The position numbers and the translations under genes are program-made. A stretch of DNA of 64,000 nt from AC-32 sp963728765 (GTDB lineage: Bacteria; Actinomycetota; Thermoleophilia; Gaiellales; Gaiellaceae), in the NCBI GenBank assembly GCA_963728765.1, contig CAVSKX010000002.1, positions 434,001-498,000 of the forward strand. Direction: 5' to 3'. Shown here piece by piece: positions 51,064-60,965 of the stretch (positions within the stretch are counted from its first letter, which is position 1; every line of letters starts with the position of its first letter). Under the pieces are notes generated by a model. It made no database searches and was not told where the DNA came from. It worked only from the letters and a program-made list of their open reading frames with translations.

Positions 51064-52877
51064 GTGTCCTCCTTCTTTCGCATGTCGTCGACGGCCCCCG
51101 CCGCGCTGATCAGAGCGAGATGCGTGAGCGCCTGGGGAAAGTTTCCGAGCAGCTCGCCGCTCGCCGGGTCGAGCTCCTCCGAGTAGAGCCCGACGTCGTT
51201 CGCGAGCTCAACGAGCTCGTCCATCAGCGTGGTCGCCTCCTCGAGCCGCTCCGCGCGCGCGAGCGCTTGCACCAGCCAGAACGAGCAGGCGAGGAAGGCG
51301 CCTTCCATCCGCCGGGTGCCGGAGTAGCGGTAGAGGAGCGGGCCTTCGGCGAGCTCGCCTCGAATCGCCTCGATAGTGCCTGCCATGCGGTCGCCGCGCG
51401 GGTCGGCGAAGCCGCTACGGGCGGCGAGCAGCACGCTCGCATCGAAATCGTCCGTGCCGGCGTAGAACGCGTAGCTCCCTCGCAGTTCCGACCAGCACCG
51501 CATCTCCACGAACTCCCGCACGGCGACCCGCTCTCGCCGCCAGCGGTCGGCCCGGTCGGATTGGACGAGGCCGAGCTCCGCCAGCCGGACGGCGCGGTCG
51601 AGCGCGACCCAACAGCCAATCTTCGAAGTGGTGTAGTGGCGCTCCTGTCCTTGCAGCTCCCAGATGCCCGAGTCCTCGTTGCGCCAGATCTCGCAGACGT
51701 AGTCCGCCATCTCCGCGAGGCGCACGGCGAGCGCGGGCCCGAGCGCGTTGCCGTCCTGGACGTAGAGCCAGACCGTCTCGAACAGGTCGCCGTAGCAGCC
51801 GAGCTGCGTCTGGCCGGATGCCGAGTTGCCGGCACGCACCGGCTGTGAGCCTCGGTACCCGGCTAGCGGCAGCTCCTCGCAGCCGGACGGGACGCTCCCG
51901 TCGAGCTCGTAGAGCACATTCAGTCGCGGATATGTCCGCTCGGCTGCGGCGAGCAGGTAGGCGAGGGCCGCCTGGACCTCTTCGCGGCGGCGGAGGCGCA
52001 GCAGCGCGTCGAGCGCGAAGGACGAGTCGCGAATCCACGAGAACCGGTAGTCCCAGTTGCGGGACTCGCCGATCGCCTCCGGCAGCGAGGTGGTCGCGGC
52101 CGCCGCGATCGCACCGCTCTGTTCGTTCGTGAGGAGCGCCAGGGCAAGGGCGCTGCGGGTGACCGCGTCGAGCCAGGGGCCGTCGTAGTCCTGGCGTGCC
52201 GTCCACCGCTGCCAGCTCTCGATCGTCGCCTCGAGCCGTTGCGAGACCTCTTCGGGCTCGGGCGCTGGCAAGGACGCTTCGAGGTCGACCCCGACCGCCG
52301 CCAGCAGGACGCGCTCGTCGGCCGCGAGCTGGAGGCGGCCGCAAAGCGCGCGCGGCGAGAGCTTTGGCTCCTCACCGCCCCAGCAGAAGATGCCGACGCG
52401 ACCGGCCGGACCGCGCAGCACTGGCACGCCGCGCTCGCTGGTGATCTCGACTGAGGCTCCCGCCTCGCGTGCCGTGATCGACCACCCGAGCGTGAGCTCG
52501 CCCTCGGTGCACTCAATCGACCGCGCGAGCTCGATCCAGGGGAGTGACGACTCGGAGAGCGCAAACGAGTCCGTGACGGTCGCGCTGCCGCTGCCGGTCG
52601 AGAAGGTCGTCTCTAGCACGTTGGTCTCCGGCAGGTAGCGCCGGGCGGCCTCGAACTCGCCGACCGGCCGCAGGGAGAAGCTGCCGCCGCGCTCGGCATC
52701 CAGCAGCGCCGCCAGCATCGGCTCGGAGTCCAGCGCGGGCAGCGCGAGCCAGTCGATCGTCCCGTCCAGGGCGACGAGTGCCAGCGCCCGACGGTCGCCG
52801 ATCGGGGCGTAGTCGCCGATCGGCGCGTACCCGTCGACACGGAGCGGCGTGCGGAGCGTGGTCTCTGCAACGCTCAT
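51060..52877 (-). CDS. Glycoside hydrolase family 15 (glucoamylase/trehalase-like)
   Basis: A 605-residue GH15 enzyme: N-terminal beta domain (GTIDWLALPALDSEPMLAAL), (alpha/alpha)6 barrel with RNWDYRFSWIRDSSFALDAL, and the general-base region LYSEELDPASGELLGNFPQAL. Bacterial members hydrolyse glucoamylase substrates or trehalose. Near the N-terminus YAPIGD occurs twice in tandem from a 15-18-base duplication. Coupled to the 52874 gene. Confidence 0.92.
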   Translation of the reverse strand: MSVAETTLRTPLRVDGYAPIGDYAPIGDRRALALVALDGTIDWLALPALDSEPMLAALLDAERGGSFSLRPVGEFEAARRYLPETNVLETTFSTGSGSATVTDSFALSESSLPWIELARSIECTEGELTLGWSITAREAGASVEITSERGVPVLRGPAGRVGIFCWGGEEPKLSPRALCGRLQLAADERVLLAAVGVDLEASLPAPEPEEVSQRLEATIESWQRWTARQDYDGPWLDAVTRSALALALLTNEQSGAIAAAATTSLPEAIGESRNWDYRFSWIRDSSFALDALLRLRRREEVQAALAYLLAAAERTYPRLNVLYELDGSVPSGCEELPLAGYRGSQPVRAGNSASGQTQLGCYGDLFETVWLYVQDGNALGPALAVRLAEMADYVCEIWRNEDSGIWELQGQERHYTTSKIGCWVALDRAVRLAELGLVQSDRADRWRRERVAVREFVEMRCWSELRGSYAFYAGTDDFDASVLLAARSGFADPRGDRMAGTIEAIRGELAEGPLLYRYSGTRRMEGAFLACSFWLVQALARAERLEEATTLMDELVELANDVGLYSEELDPASGELLGNFPQALTHLALISAAGAVDDMRKKEDT

Positions 52878-53290
52878 CCGGGCCTCCCGAGGCTCATCTG
52901 GAGCGCCGACCCGGCCAGGTAGACGGCCGTCCCGAGGAACGAGCCCAGCGGCCATGCTGCGATGCTCGTGACCAGATGCGCGACCAGCGCGGCGGTCGCG
53001 ATCGCGACCGCCACCGACAGCAGGTGCGTGGCCTCCCAGAGCGAGAAGGCCCGCGGCTCCGTCGGTGTGGTCGAGCGCAAGCCACGAAAGGCCGCCACGG
53101 CCACCGTCGCGTAGGCGCCGATCGCGCCGATCATGTAGAGGAACGCGTCGGCCGTCGTCGGCCTCCCCCGTGCATGCGAGAGGACGGCGCCCGACGTCCA
53201 GACCGTGAGCGTGTAGCCGTATGGGAAGGCGCTCGCGGCGACGACCGCCCGCAGCGATTCCGTGTAGGACTGGTCACGCTGCTCGGTCAT
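52874..53290 (-). CDS. Four-helix membrane protein, unknown
   Basis: A 138-residue protein with four membrane segments (AFPYGYTLTVWTSGAVLS, FLYMIGAIGAYATVAVAAF, LSVAVAIATAALVAHLV, LGSFLGTAVYLAGSAL). No family recognised. ATG at 53290 overlaps the stop of the FAD/Fe-S gene, even though that gene's main frame runs on without stop into this one. Confidence 0.75.
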   Translation of the reverse strand: MTEQRDQSYTESLRAVVAASAFPYGYTLTVWTSGAVLSHARGRPTTADAFLYMIGAIGAYATVAVAAFRGLRSTTPTEPRAFSLWEATHLLSVAVAIATAALVAHLVTSIAAWPLGSFLGTAVYLAGSALQMSLGRPG

Positions 53291-56200
53291 CTCAGCTCCG
53301 TTGCCGCAGCACGAGCGCCATCGCCTGCCGTCGCGAGCCCAGCGGCGGCCGCCGCCGCGGCCGCGAACCTGGCAGACGCGTCTGCCGAGCGCTCGGCGGT
53401 GGCGTGCGTCGGCGAACTCCAGCTCCGGGTATGTCCCGGGTGGCCCGCTCGACCCGTGCTCGCGCGCCAGCCGCATCACCTGGGCCAGGTGCAGCGCGCG
53501 GCGCCCGGTGTCGCCCTGCTCGATCTGCGTTTTGCACGAGAAGCCATTGGCGACGATCAGCGTGGCCGGGTCGGCCTCGCGTACCCGCGGCAGGAGCGCC
53601 TGCTCGCCGGCTTGCATCGAGATCTCGTAGTGGCCGTCCTCGAAGCCCCACGAGCCCGCGAGCCCGCAGCAGCCTCCGGTGCACAACTCGGCCTCGACGC
53701 CCATCTGCTCGAGCAGCTCCTGCTCGGGATTCATCCCGCCCGTCGCCTTGTGGTGGCAGTGGCCCCAGAGCATGGCCTCGCGCTCGAGGCGCGGCGGCTC
53801 GATTCCCTGCTGCTGGAAGAACTCGCCGAAGTGGAAGACGTTCTGCTGCAGGCGCTTCGCGTCGTCGTCGTGCGGCAGCATCTTCGTTAGCTCGTCCTTG
53901 AAGGTGGCGACGCAGCTCGGCTCCATTCCGACTATCGGGACGCCGTCGCGGTAGTACTCGCGGAGCTGGTCGAGCGTGCGCCGCAGATAGCGCTCGGCGA
54001 GACCGAGGAAGCCGTAGTCGTAGAGCGGCCGCCCGCAGCAGACGTGGCCCTCGGGGAGGATCACGTGCCAGCCCTCCGCCTCGAGCGCCTCGACGGAGGC
54101 CACGCCGACGTCGGTGTGGAAGTAGTTGTTGAACGTGTCCGGCCAGAGCACGACGCGCGGGCCGTGCGGGTTGGTCGTGCCACCGCGCTGGCGGAACCAG
54201 TCCTGCAGCGTCAGCGGCGCGAAGCTCGGGATCTCGCGCTCCGACGACATCCCGGCCGCGAGCTTGAACACGCGCGAGAAGGGCGGCGTGTGCGTGAGGA
54301 AGTTGACGAGCCCCGGCATCCGGTAGGCGATCCGCGCCGCCTGGTCGATCAGGCCGAAGGCGTAGGCGTACCGCGGCCGCAGGTGGAGGCCCTTGTAGCG
54401 CTGGTGGAGGAACTCGGCCTTGTACGTGGGCATGTCCACGTTGACCGGGCAGTCGTTCGTGCAGCCCTTGCAGGCAAGGCAGAGGTCGAGCGCCTCGTAG
54501 ACCTCGTCGCTCTGCCAGCCGTCCTCGATGATCTCGCCCTGCAGCATCTCGAAGAGCAGGCGCGTCCGGCCGCGCGTGGTGTGCATCTCCTCGCGCGTGA
54601 CCATGAACGACGGGCACATCACGTCCACGCCGTCGGGCTTGCGGCACTTGCCGACGCCGACGCAGCGCAGCGTCGCGTGGGCGAAGTCGCCGCCGTCCTT
54701 CTCGTAGGCGAAGCGCACCTCGGGCCGCCAGGGGTTGTAGTCGGCGCCGAGCTTCAGGTTCTCATCGAGCCGGTAGGGATCGACCACCTTGCCGGGGTTC
54801 ATCTTCCAGTCCGGGTCCCAGATCGACTTGAACTGCCGGAAGGCCTGCACGATCTGGTCGCCGTACTGCTTCGAGAGCAGCTCGGCCCGCTGCTGGCCGT
54901 CTCCGTGCTCGCCCGAGAGCGAGCCGCCGTAGGAGACGACCAGGTCGGCGGCCTCCTCCATGAAGCTGCGGTAAGTGCGGATTCCCTCCACGCTGCGGAG
55001 GTCGAAGTTGATGCGGGAATGGATGCACCCCTGGCCGATGTGGCCGTAGATTGCGCCCTTGTAGCCGTACTCGTCGTAGAGCCGCTTCAGGTCGCGGATG
55101 TAGTCGCCGGAGCGCTCCGGCGGCACCGCCGAGTCCTCCCAGCCGGGCCAGTGGTCGCCGCTGTCGGGCGGGAATGCGGTCGCGCCGAGGCCGCCCTCGC
55201 GGACCTCCCACAGCGCCTCTTCCTGCTTGGGGTCCTCGAACAGACTCATGTGCTCCGATTCGACGCCCTGCTTGCGCGCGTCCTTCATGAACTTGTGGGC
55301 GAGCTCGTCGGCCTCGTCCTGCGAGTCGGCACCGAATTCGACCAGTAGCCAGGCGCCGTCGAGGTCGTTGGCCGGCAGCTGTGTGAGCGCCGAGGGGTGC
55401 ATGTTCTGCTGCTGCTCCTCGTGGAAGAGTCGGTGGTCGATCGCCTCCAGCGCGATCGGGCGGTGCTCGAGGATCCACGGCACCTGGTCGGCGGCGAGGC
55501 AGATGTCCTCGAAGGCGACCACCACGAGGGCGCGGCTGAGCATCGCCGGCGTCAGGTAGAGCTTGGCCTGCAGGACGGTCGCGCAGGTGCCCTCGGTGCC
55601 GACGAGCGAGCGCGCGACGTTGAAGCCGTTCTCCGGTAGCAGGTCGTCGAGGTTGTAGCCGGAGACCCGCCGCGGCAGCTGGTCGGGCGAGGGGAACCGC
55701 CGGCGGATCTCGTCCGCGTGTTGGTCGACCAGCGCCCGCAGGTCGCGGTGGATCTCGGCCTTGCGCCCGCCGGTGGACTCGATCAGCTCGAGCTCCTCGT
55801 CGCTCGTTGCCCCGACCCACGTGCGGAGGCCGTCGCTCGTCACGATCTCCAGCGAGTGGACGTTGTCCGAGGTGCGCGGGCCCCGGCCGTAGAACTGCGA
55901 CTGCACCGAGTGGATGCCGCACGAGTTGTTGCCGACGTTGCCGCCGATCGCGCAGTAGCTGTGCGTCGAGGGGTCGGGCCCGAAGATCCAGCCCCACTTG
56001 CCGGTGTGCTCGTTGAGCTTCTCGTTGATCGCGCCCGGCCGGCAGACGACGGTGTGTTCGCTCATATCCGGGTCGTCGAAGTCGTGCAGGTACTTGGTGA
56101 AGTCCATCACGACCGCGTAGTTGACGGTCTCGCCGGAGAGGCTCGTCCCACAGCCGCGCGGGAGCAGCGGCGCCCCGTGCTCGTGGCAGATGCGGTGGGT

Positions 56201-56452
56201 CGCGACCACGTCGTCGAGCGTCTTCGGGATCACGACCCCGATCGGCGGCTGGCGGTAGTTCGAAGCGTCGGTCGCGTAGAGCGCGCGGCTGGCGGCGCCA
56301 AAGCGCACCTCGCCCTCGAGCTCCGCGGCCAGCTCGCGGGCGAGCGAGCGCCGGTCGATCGTCTCGATCGACGCCATCCCGCCCTCGAAGCGCTGGTCGA
56401 CGCGCGCCGGGATCTCGACGCGGTCGCTGCGGATCCGGTCGAGGACGCCCAT
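53287..56452 (-). CDS. FAD/Fe-S oxidoreductase (D-lactate dehydrogenase-like), frameshift near 3' end
   Basis: About 1,050 residues. FAD-binding domain (about 55-240: PLLPRGCGTSLSGETVNYAV), FAD-oxidase C-terminal domain, 4Fe-4S motif CLACKGCTNDCPVNVDMPTY and two CCG repeats (HVCCGRPLYDYG, CTGGCCGLAGSWGFE). This GlcD-GlpC fusion resembles quinone-linked D-lactate or glycolate dehydrogenases. Near 53408 the frame shifts: a second frame gives an Ala-rich tail ending AAATELR with a stop that overlaps the next ATG, the pattern of its neighbours. The uninterrupted 1,253-codon frame into the next gene is therefore probably artefactual. Confidence 0.85.
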
Positions 56453-58254
56453 CAGCTCTTCGTGGGCAGCGACTGCTTGAACTCGGCGAGCTTGCCCTTG
56501 AAGGCGTGCTCGATGATCCCGCCGGCGTCCTCGTCGCCGCCGATCAAGGCCATGCCCATCTTCTTCGCCTGCTCGAAGCGGATGTGGGGCGGCAGCGGCG
56601 GGACCTCGCGGTCGACGACGACCTCCAGCACGCACGGGCGTCCGGCGTCGAGCGCCTCGCGCCAGGCGCCGGCTATGCGATCGGGGTCGTCACAGCGCAC
56701 GCCTTCGAGTCCGATCAGCTCCGCGTAGCGCGCGGCGGGGAAGTCCGGAATCTGCTGCGAGCCCGGGAACCGCGGATCACCGGCGAGCACCCGCTGCTCC
56801 CACGTCACCTGGTTGAGGTCTTGGTTGTTGAAGACGCAGAAGACGAGCGTCGGGTTCTCCTGCCAGTACTGCTCCCAGTACTTGGCGACAGTCAGCATCT
56901 CGTTCATGCCGTTCATCTGGAACGCGCCGTCGCCGACGAAAGCGATCACCGGCCGCTTCGGGTAGGCGAACTTGGCCGCGATCGCGTACGGCGTGCCCGG
57001 CCCCATCGTCGCGAGCGTCCCCGAGAGTGAGGCGAGGTTGCCCTGCTTCAGGCGCAGCTGCCGCGCCCACCAGTTGGTGGACGAGCCGGAGTCCGCCGTC
57101 ACGATCGCGTCGTCGGGCAGGACATCGTTCAGCTCCCAGACGACGCGCTGCGGGTTCATCGGGTCGGCGTCCTCCATCGAGCGCTCCTCGACGATCTGCC
57201 ACCAGTCGTCGACGTTCGACTCGATCTGCTCGCGCCAGGAGCGGTCCTGCTTGCGCTCGAGCATCGGGATGAGCGCCTTCAGCGTCTCCTTCGAGTCGCC
57301 CACGAGGTGCACGTCGGCCGGGTAGCGGATGCCGATCATGCGCGGGTCGATGTCGACCTCGACGCACTTTGCCTGGCCTTCCTGGGGGAGCCACTCCGCG
57401 TACGGGAAGCTCGTCCCGACCATGAACAGCGTGTCGCAGTTCATCACCATCTCGTTCGAGGGCTTCGAGCCGAGCAGGCCGATCGGGCCGGTCACGAAGG
57501 GGAGGTCGTCCGGCAGCGCCGCGCGGCCGAGTAGCGCCTTGGCGACGCCCGCGCCGAGCAGCTCGGCGACCTCGACCACCTCGTCGGCGGCCTTGGCGGC
57601 GCCCTGGCCGATCAGCATCGCGACCTTCTCGCCCTCGTTCAGGATGTCGGCCGCCCGCTGCAGGTCGGCCTCCTTCGGCAGGACGCGCGGCTCCGAGTAG
57701 CCGACCGAGGAGAAGACGGCCCCGTGCGTGCGCGGCGGCGAGTCCTGGGCCTCTTCCTCCTGCACGTCGGCCGGGAAGATGATCGTCGCGACGCCGCGCT
57801 CGGCGAGCGCCGTCCGGATCCCGCGGTCGAGCAGGTGGCGCGCCTGGGCCGGGTGCATGCAGGTGTTGACGAACTCCGAGACGTCCTTGAAGAGTGTGTT
57901 CAGGTCGACCTCCTGCTGGTAGTGCGCGCCGAGCGAGTAGCGCTTCTGCTGGCCGATCAGCGCGAGCACCGGCTGGTGGTCGAGCTTGGCGTCGTAGAGC
58001 CCATTCAGTAGGTGGATCGCGCCGGGCCCGGAGGTGGCGATGCAGACGCCGAGCTCGCCGGTGAACTTGGCGTGCGCGCAGGCCATGAAGGCGGACATCT
58101 CCTCGTGGCGGACCTGGATGAACTCCGGGTCGCCCTCGGCGCGGTCGAACGCACCGAGGAACCCGTTGATCCCGTCGCCGGGGTAGCCGAAGACCCGGTG
58201 GATGCCCCAGTCGACGAGGCGGTCGAGCACGTAGTCGGAAACTTGCTGAGACAT
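56452..58254 (-). CDS. Thiamine-pyrophosphate enzyme, pyruvate oxidase-like
   Basis: A 600-residue TPP enzyme: catalytic Glu in VRHEEMSAFMACAHAKFTG, central domain with LPFVTGPIGLLGSKPSNEMV, and TPP motif FVGDGAFQMNGMNEML...FNNQDLN. Closest in layout to PoxB-type pyruvate oxidases, which convert pyruvate to acetate (or acetyl phosphate) and CO2; acetolactate synthase is less likely as no regulatory subunit follows. ATG overlaps with the FAD/Fe-S gene, suggesting lactate-pyruvate-acetate flow. Confidence 0.88.
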   Translation of the reverse strand: MSQQVSDYVLDRLVDWGIHRVFGYPGDGINGFLGAFDRAEGDPEFIQVRHEEMSAFMACAHAKFTGELGVCIATSGPGAIHLLNGLYDAKLDHQPVLALIGQQKRYSLGAHYQQEVDLNTLFKDVSEFVNTCMHPAQARHLLDRGIRTALAERGVATIIFPADVQEEEAQDSPPRTHGAVFSSVGYSEPRVLPKEADLQRAADILNEGEKVAMLIGQGAAKAADEVVEVAELLGAGVAKALLGRAALPDDLPFVTGPIGLLGSKPSNEMVMNCDTLFMVGTSFPYAEWLPQEGQAKCVEVDIDPRMIGIRYPADVHLVGDSKETLKALIPMLERKQDRSWREQIESNVDDWWQIVEERSMEDADPMNPQRVVWELNDVLPDDAIVTADSGSSTNWWARQLRLKQGNLASLSGTLATMGPGTPYAIAAKFAYPKRPVIAFVGDGAFQMNGMNEMLTVAKYWEQYWQENPTLVFCVFNNQDLNQVTWEQRVLAGDPRFPGSQQIPDFPAARYAELIGLEGVRCDDPDRIAGAWREALDAGRPCVLEVVVDREVPPLPPHIRFEQAKKMGMALIGGDEDAGGIIEHAFKGKLAEFKQSLPTKS

Positions 58255-58280
58255 TGGCTATCCCTCCTGTGTGTGAAAGG

Positions 58281-59675
58281 TCATGCGGCCTCGGCCTCCG
58301 CGCCGGTCTCGTGGGTGTCCGCGCCGAGCTCGCGCTCGATCTGCTCGAGGCTCTTGTCCTTGGTCTCGGGCACGAAGATCGAGAAGAAGGTGATCGCCGC
58401 GATGCCGATCAGGCCGTAGATCCAGAACGTCCAGCCGCGGCCGACGGCGCCGACGAGGCTGAGAAACGTGAACGAGACGGCGAAGTTGAAGGACCAGTTG
58501 GCGACTGTCGAGACCGCCATCGCCGGGCCGCGGATCCGGAGCGGGTAGATCTCCGAGATCATCAGCCAGAAGACGGGTCCGAGCCCCACGGCGAAGCTGG
58601 CGATGTAGAGCAGCAGCGAGGCGAGCGCGAGCCACGACGCGTGCTGCTGCAAGGTCGAGAACTCGAAGAACGCGCCGAGGCCGGCCAGCGCCACCGTCAG
58701 CCCAACCGTGCCGGTGATCAGGAACACTCGCCGGCCGAGCCTGTCCAGCAGGAGGATCGCGACGATCGTGAAGACGACGTTGGTGGCGCCGATGAAGACC
58801 GTCCGCATCAGCGCCCCGCCGGAGCCGACGCCGGTGAACGAGAGGATCGTCGGCGCGTAGTAGATGACGGTGTTCACGCCGACGATCTGCTGGAAGATCG
58901 CCAGCCCGAGCCCGACCACCAGCAGCGGCCGCACGCCGGGGCGCAGCAATGCGCGCAAGGTCCGCTCCTCCTGCGCGACCTCTTCGATCTCGCCGAGCTC
59001 CGCCTTAGCCCGCTGGTCGTCGTCGCGCGTGCGCTGCAGAACCTCTTCGGCCTCCTCCTGACGGTCCTGCTCGACCAGCCAGCGCGGCGTGTGCGGGACG
59101 AACAGCATCCCGATCGCGAGCGCCAGGCCCGGCAGCGCTCCGAGGCCGAGCATCCAGCGCCAGTTGTCGGTGACGCCGTGGAAGGCGAAGTTGACGAGGT
59201 ACGCAATCAGGATCCCGCTCGTGACCATCAGCTGGTTGAACGAGACGGTGCCGCCGCGGATCTTCGGGGGCGCGAGCTCGGAGATGTACATGGGGGAGAC
59301 GAAGGACGCCGTTCCGACGGCCAGGCCGAGGACGAAGCGGGCGCCGATCAGCTGCCACGCGCTCTGCGCCAGCGCCGAGCCGAGCGCGCCGAGCACGTAG
59401 ATCGACCCGGAGCCGACCTTCGTCCAGCGCCTGCTGAGCGCGTCGGCGGCGAAGCCGGAGATGATCGCGCCGCCGACGGCGCCGAGCAGAAGCGAGCCGA
59501 CGATCGCCTGCTGCTCGAAGTTGCTCGCGCGGAAGTCCTGCTTGATGAACAGCAGGGCGCCGCCGATCACGCCGGTGTCGTAGCCGAAGAGGAAGCCGCC
59601 CAGCGCGGCGATCAGCGCCAGCCGCACGATGAACGGGTTCCCGCCCTGTCGAAGCTCGTGCAGGTATTCGGTCAT
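58281..59675 (-). CDS. MFS sugar porter
   Basis: A 464-residue twelve-helix transporter of the sugar porter family: GGFLFGYDTGVIGGALLF, PPKIRGGTVSFNQL, VPHTPRWLVEQDR, IFQQIVGVNTVIYYAP, DRLGRRVFL, ISEIYPLRIRGPAMA and PETKDKSLEQIE are all present in order. Likely proton-coupled uptake of a hexose or pentose. Intact counterpart of the broken MFS at 46-47 kb. Its ATG overlaps the FUSC gene stop. Confidence 0.93.
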   Translation of the reverse strand: MTEYLHELRQGGNPFIVRLALIAALGGFLFGYDTGVIGGALLFIKQDFRASNFEQQAIVGSLLLGAVGGAIISGFAADALSRRWTKVGSGSIYVLGALGSALAQSAWQLIGARFVLGLAVGTASFVSPMYISELAPPKIRGGTVSFNQLMVTSGILIAYLVNFAFHGVTDNWRWMLGLGALPGLALAIGMLFVPHTPRWLVEQDRQEEAEEVLQRTRDDDQRAKAELGEIEEVAQEERTLRALLRPGVRPLLVVGLGLAIFQQIVGVNTVIYYAPTILSFTGVGSGGALMRTVFIGATNVVFTIVAILLLDRLGRRVFLITGTVGLTVALAGLGAFFEFSTLQQHASWLALASLLLYIASFAVGLGPVFWLMISEIYPLRIRGPAMAVSTVANWSFNFAVSFTFLSLVGAVGRGWTFWIYGLIGIAAITFFSIFVPETKDKSLEQIERELGADTHETGAEAEAA

Positions 59676-60703
59676 CCGAGACTCCTGGGTAAGTAGCTCG
59701 TACTACGAACTTCCTTGCCGCGCGGCTCGGTAAACGCGCCGTCCTCGATCTCGTCCGCAAGCCCCTGGCAGAGGCACGCGAGGTTCCCTTCGAGCGGCGT
59801 CCCCTCGTTCGCCGCCACGGGCGTCACGAGGCGCGCGGCGCGCCGTGCATGGGCCCGGGCGCGCTCGCGCACGCTGCGGCTCTCGACGCCGGCGGCGAGT
59901 GCGCCGGTCGCGCATTCGAGCTCGTCGACCGCAGCCGCCAGCCGCTCCTGACGGCCGATCTGTCCGAGGGCCTCCTCCGTCGTGGTGGCGAGCGCGCCCA
60001 CCTCGGTCGCGTCGGCCGCGAGGCCGAGCGCCTCGCCCGGCTCCCGCGTCTCGATCGAGACCGTGGCCTCGACCGCCGCCACGGCCGCGTCACGGCCGCC
60101 GCTCGCGAGCGCCTGGCGGATGCAGCCGAGCGCTCTGGTGAATGTCTCCGGCGGCCGGCGCGCGGCGTCGCGGGCGAGGGCGACCGGGTCGACGGGAAAA
60201 AGCACCTGTGAGAAAACGAGGGCCACGCCTCCGCCGACCAGCGCGTCGATCAGCCGGCCCGCGTTCAGCCCGGCGTGGGTGCGGGCGACGGTGGCGATCA
60301 GGATCGCCGAAACCGCCGCCTGGCCGACCATGGCCGAATTGCCGCCCACCGCGGTTGTCACGCTCATCGCCAGCGCCACCACCAGGGCCAGTTGCCAGGC
60401 GCCGGTGCCCGTGGCGAAGACGATCAGGTCGGCCACCGCGACCCCGGCGGCCACGCCGAGGATCAGCTCGACGGCGTGACGTCCGCGGCGCCCTGCGCCC
60501 GCGCTGACGGCGATCACCGCCGCGATCGGCGCGAAGTACGGCTGTGAGTGATTGGGGGTCATCCGCGCGAGGTACCACGCGAGCGCGCCGGCGCCGGCGG
60601 CCTGGGCGATGCGTGTGGCGGAGCCGCGAACACGGTCCCAGGCGGCGCGCGGCTGCGGCCGCACGTGACTCGAAAGGCTCCGGATCGCGTCCGCGGCGCT
60701 CAC
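59672..60703 (-). CDS. FUSC-family membrane protein
   Basis: A 343-residue protein with a membrane domain of about six helices (PYFAPIAAVIAVSAGAGRRG, ILGVAAGVAVADLIVFATG, AVSAILIATVA) followed by a cytoplasmic helical part, typical of FUSC/aromatic-acid-exporter-like proteins. GTG at 60703 is chosen as the start; the longer frame has no matching features. Possible efflux role. Confidence 0.8.
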   Translation of the reverse strand: MSAADAIRSLSSHVRPQPRAAWDRVRGSATRIAQAAGAGALAWYLARMTPNHSQPYFAPIAAVIAVSAGAGRRGRHAVELILGVAAGVAVADLIVFATGTGAWQLALVVALAMSVTTAVGGNSAMVGQAAVSAILIATVARTHAGLNAGRLIDALVGGGVALVFSQVLFPVDPVALARDAARRPPETFTRALGCIRQALASGGRDAAVAAVEATVSIETREPGEALGLAADATEVGALATTTEEALGQIGRQERLAAAVDELECATGALAAGVESRSVRERARAHARRAARLVTPVAANEGTPLEGNLACLCQGLADEIEDGAFTEPRGKEVRSTSYLPRSLG

Positions 60704-60965
60704 CCTTCGAGTGTTCCCTCGGCCCGAGCGCGCGGCCATTCGTGTCCCCACCCATTCTCGGTGCGCTGCGGCCGGGCCCGACGATTCCGTCAGCCCGGCC
60801 GCCGGCGCACGCCGCCTACTAGCTCTTAGGATCGCCTCGTCGTCTCGCGCCCGAAATCGGGGTTGCCGACCATCTGGTGGCGGAAGTCGCAGAACGGGTA
60901 GTACGAGCGAAATGCGGAGTACCACCCATGGCCGAGTTGCACGCCGGCGGGAGAAGCTGCGCGGG

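Noticed and set aside
52874..56635. Single 1,253-residue fusion of FAD/Fe-S enzyme and a four-helix membrane protein
   Set aside because: The linker in this frame is Arg/Gly-rich nonsense, while another frame gives a typical Ala-rich tail with a stop overlapping the next ATG; a frameshift is the simpler reading.
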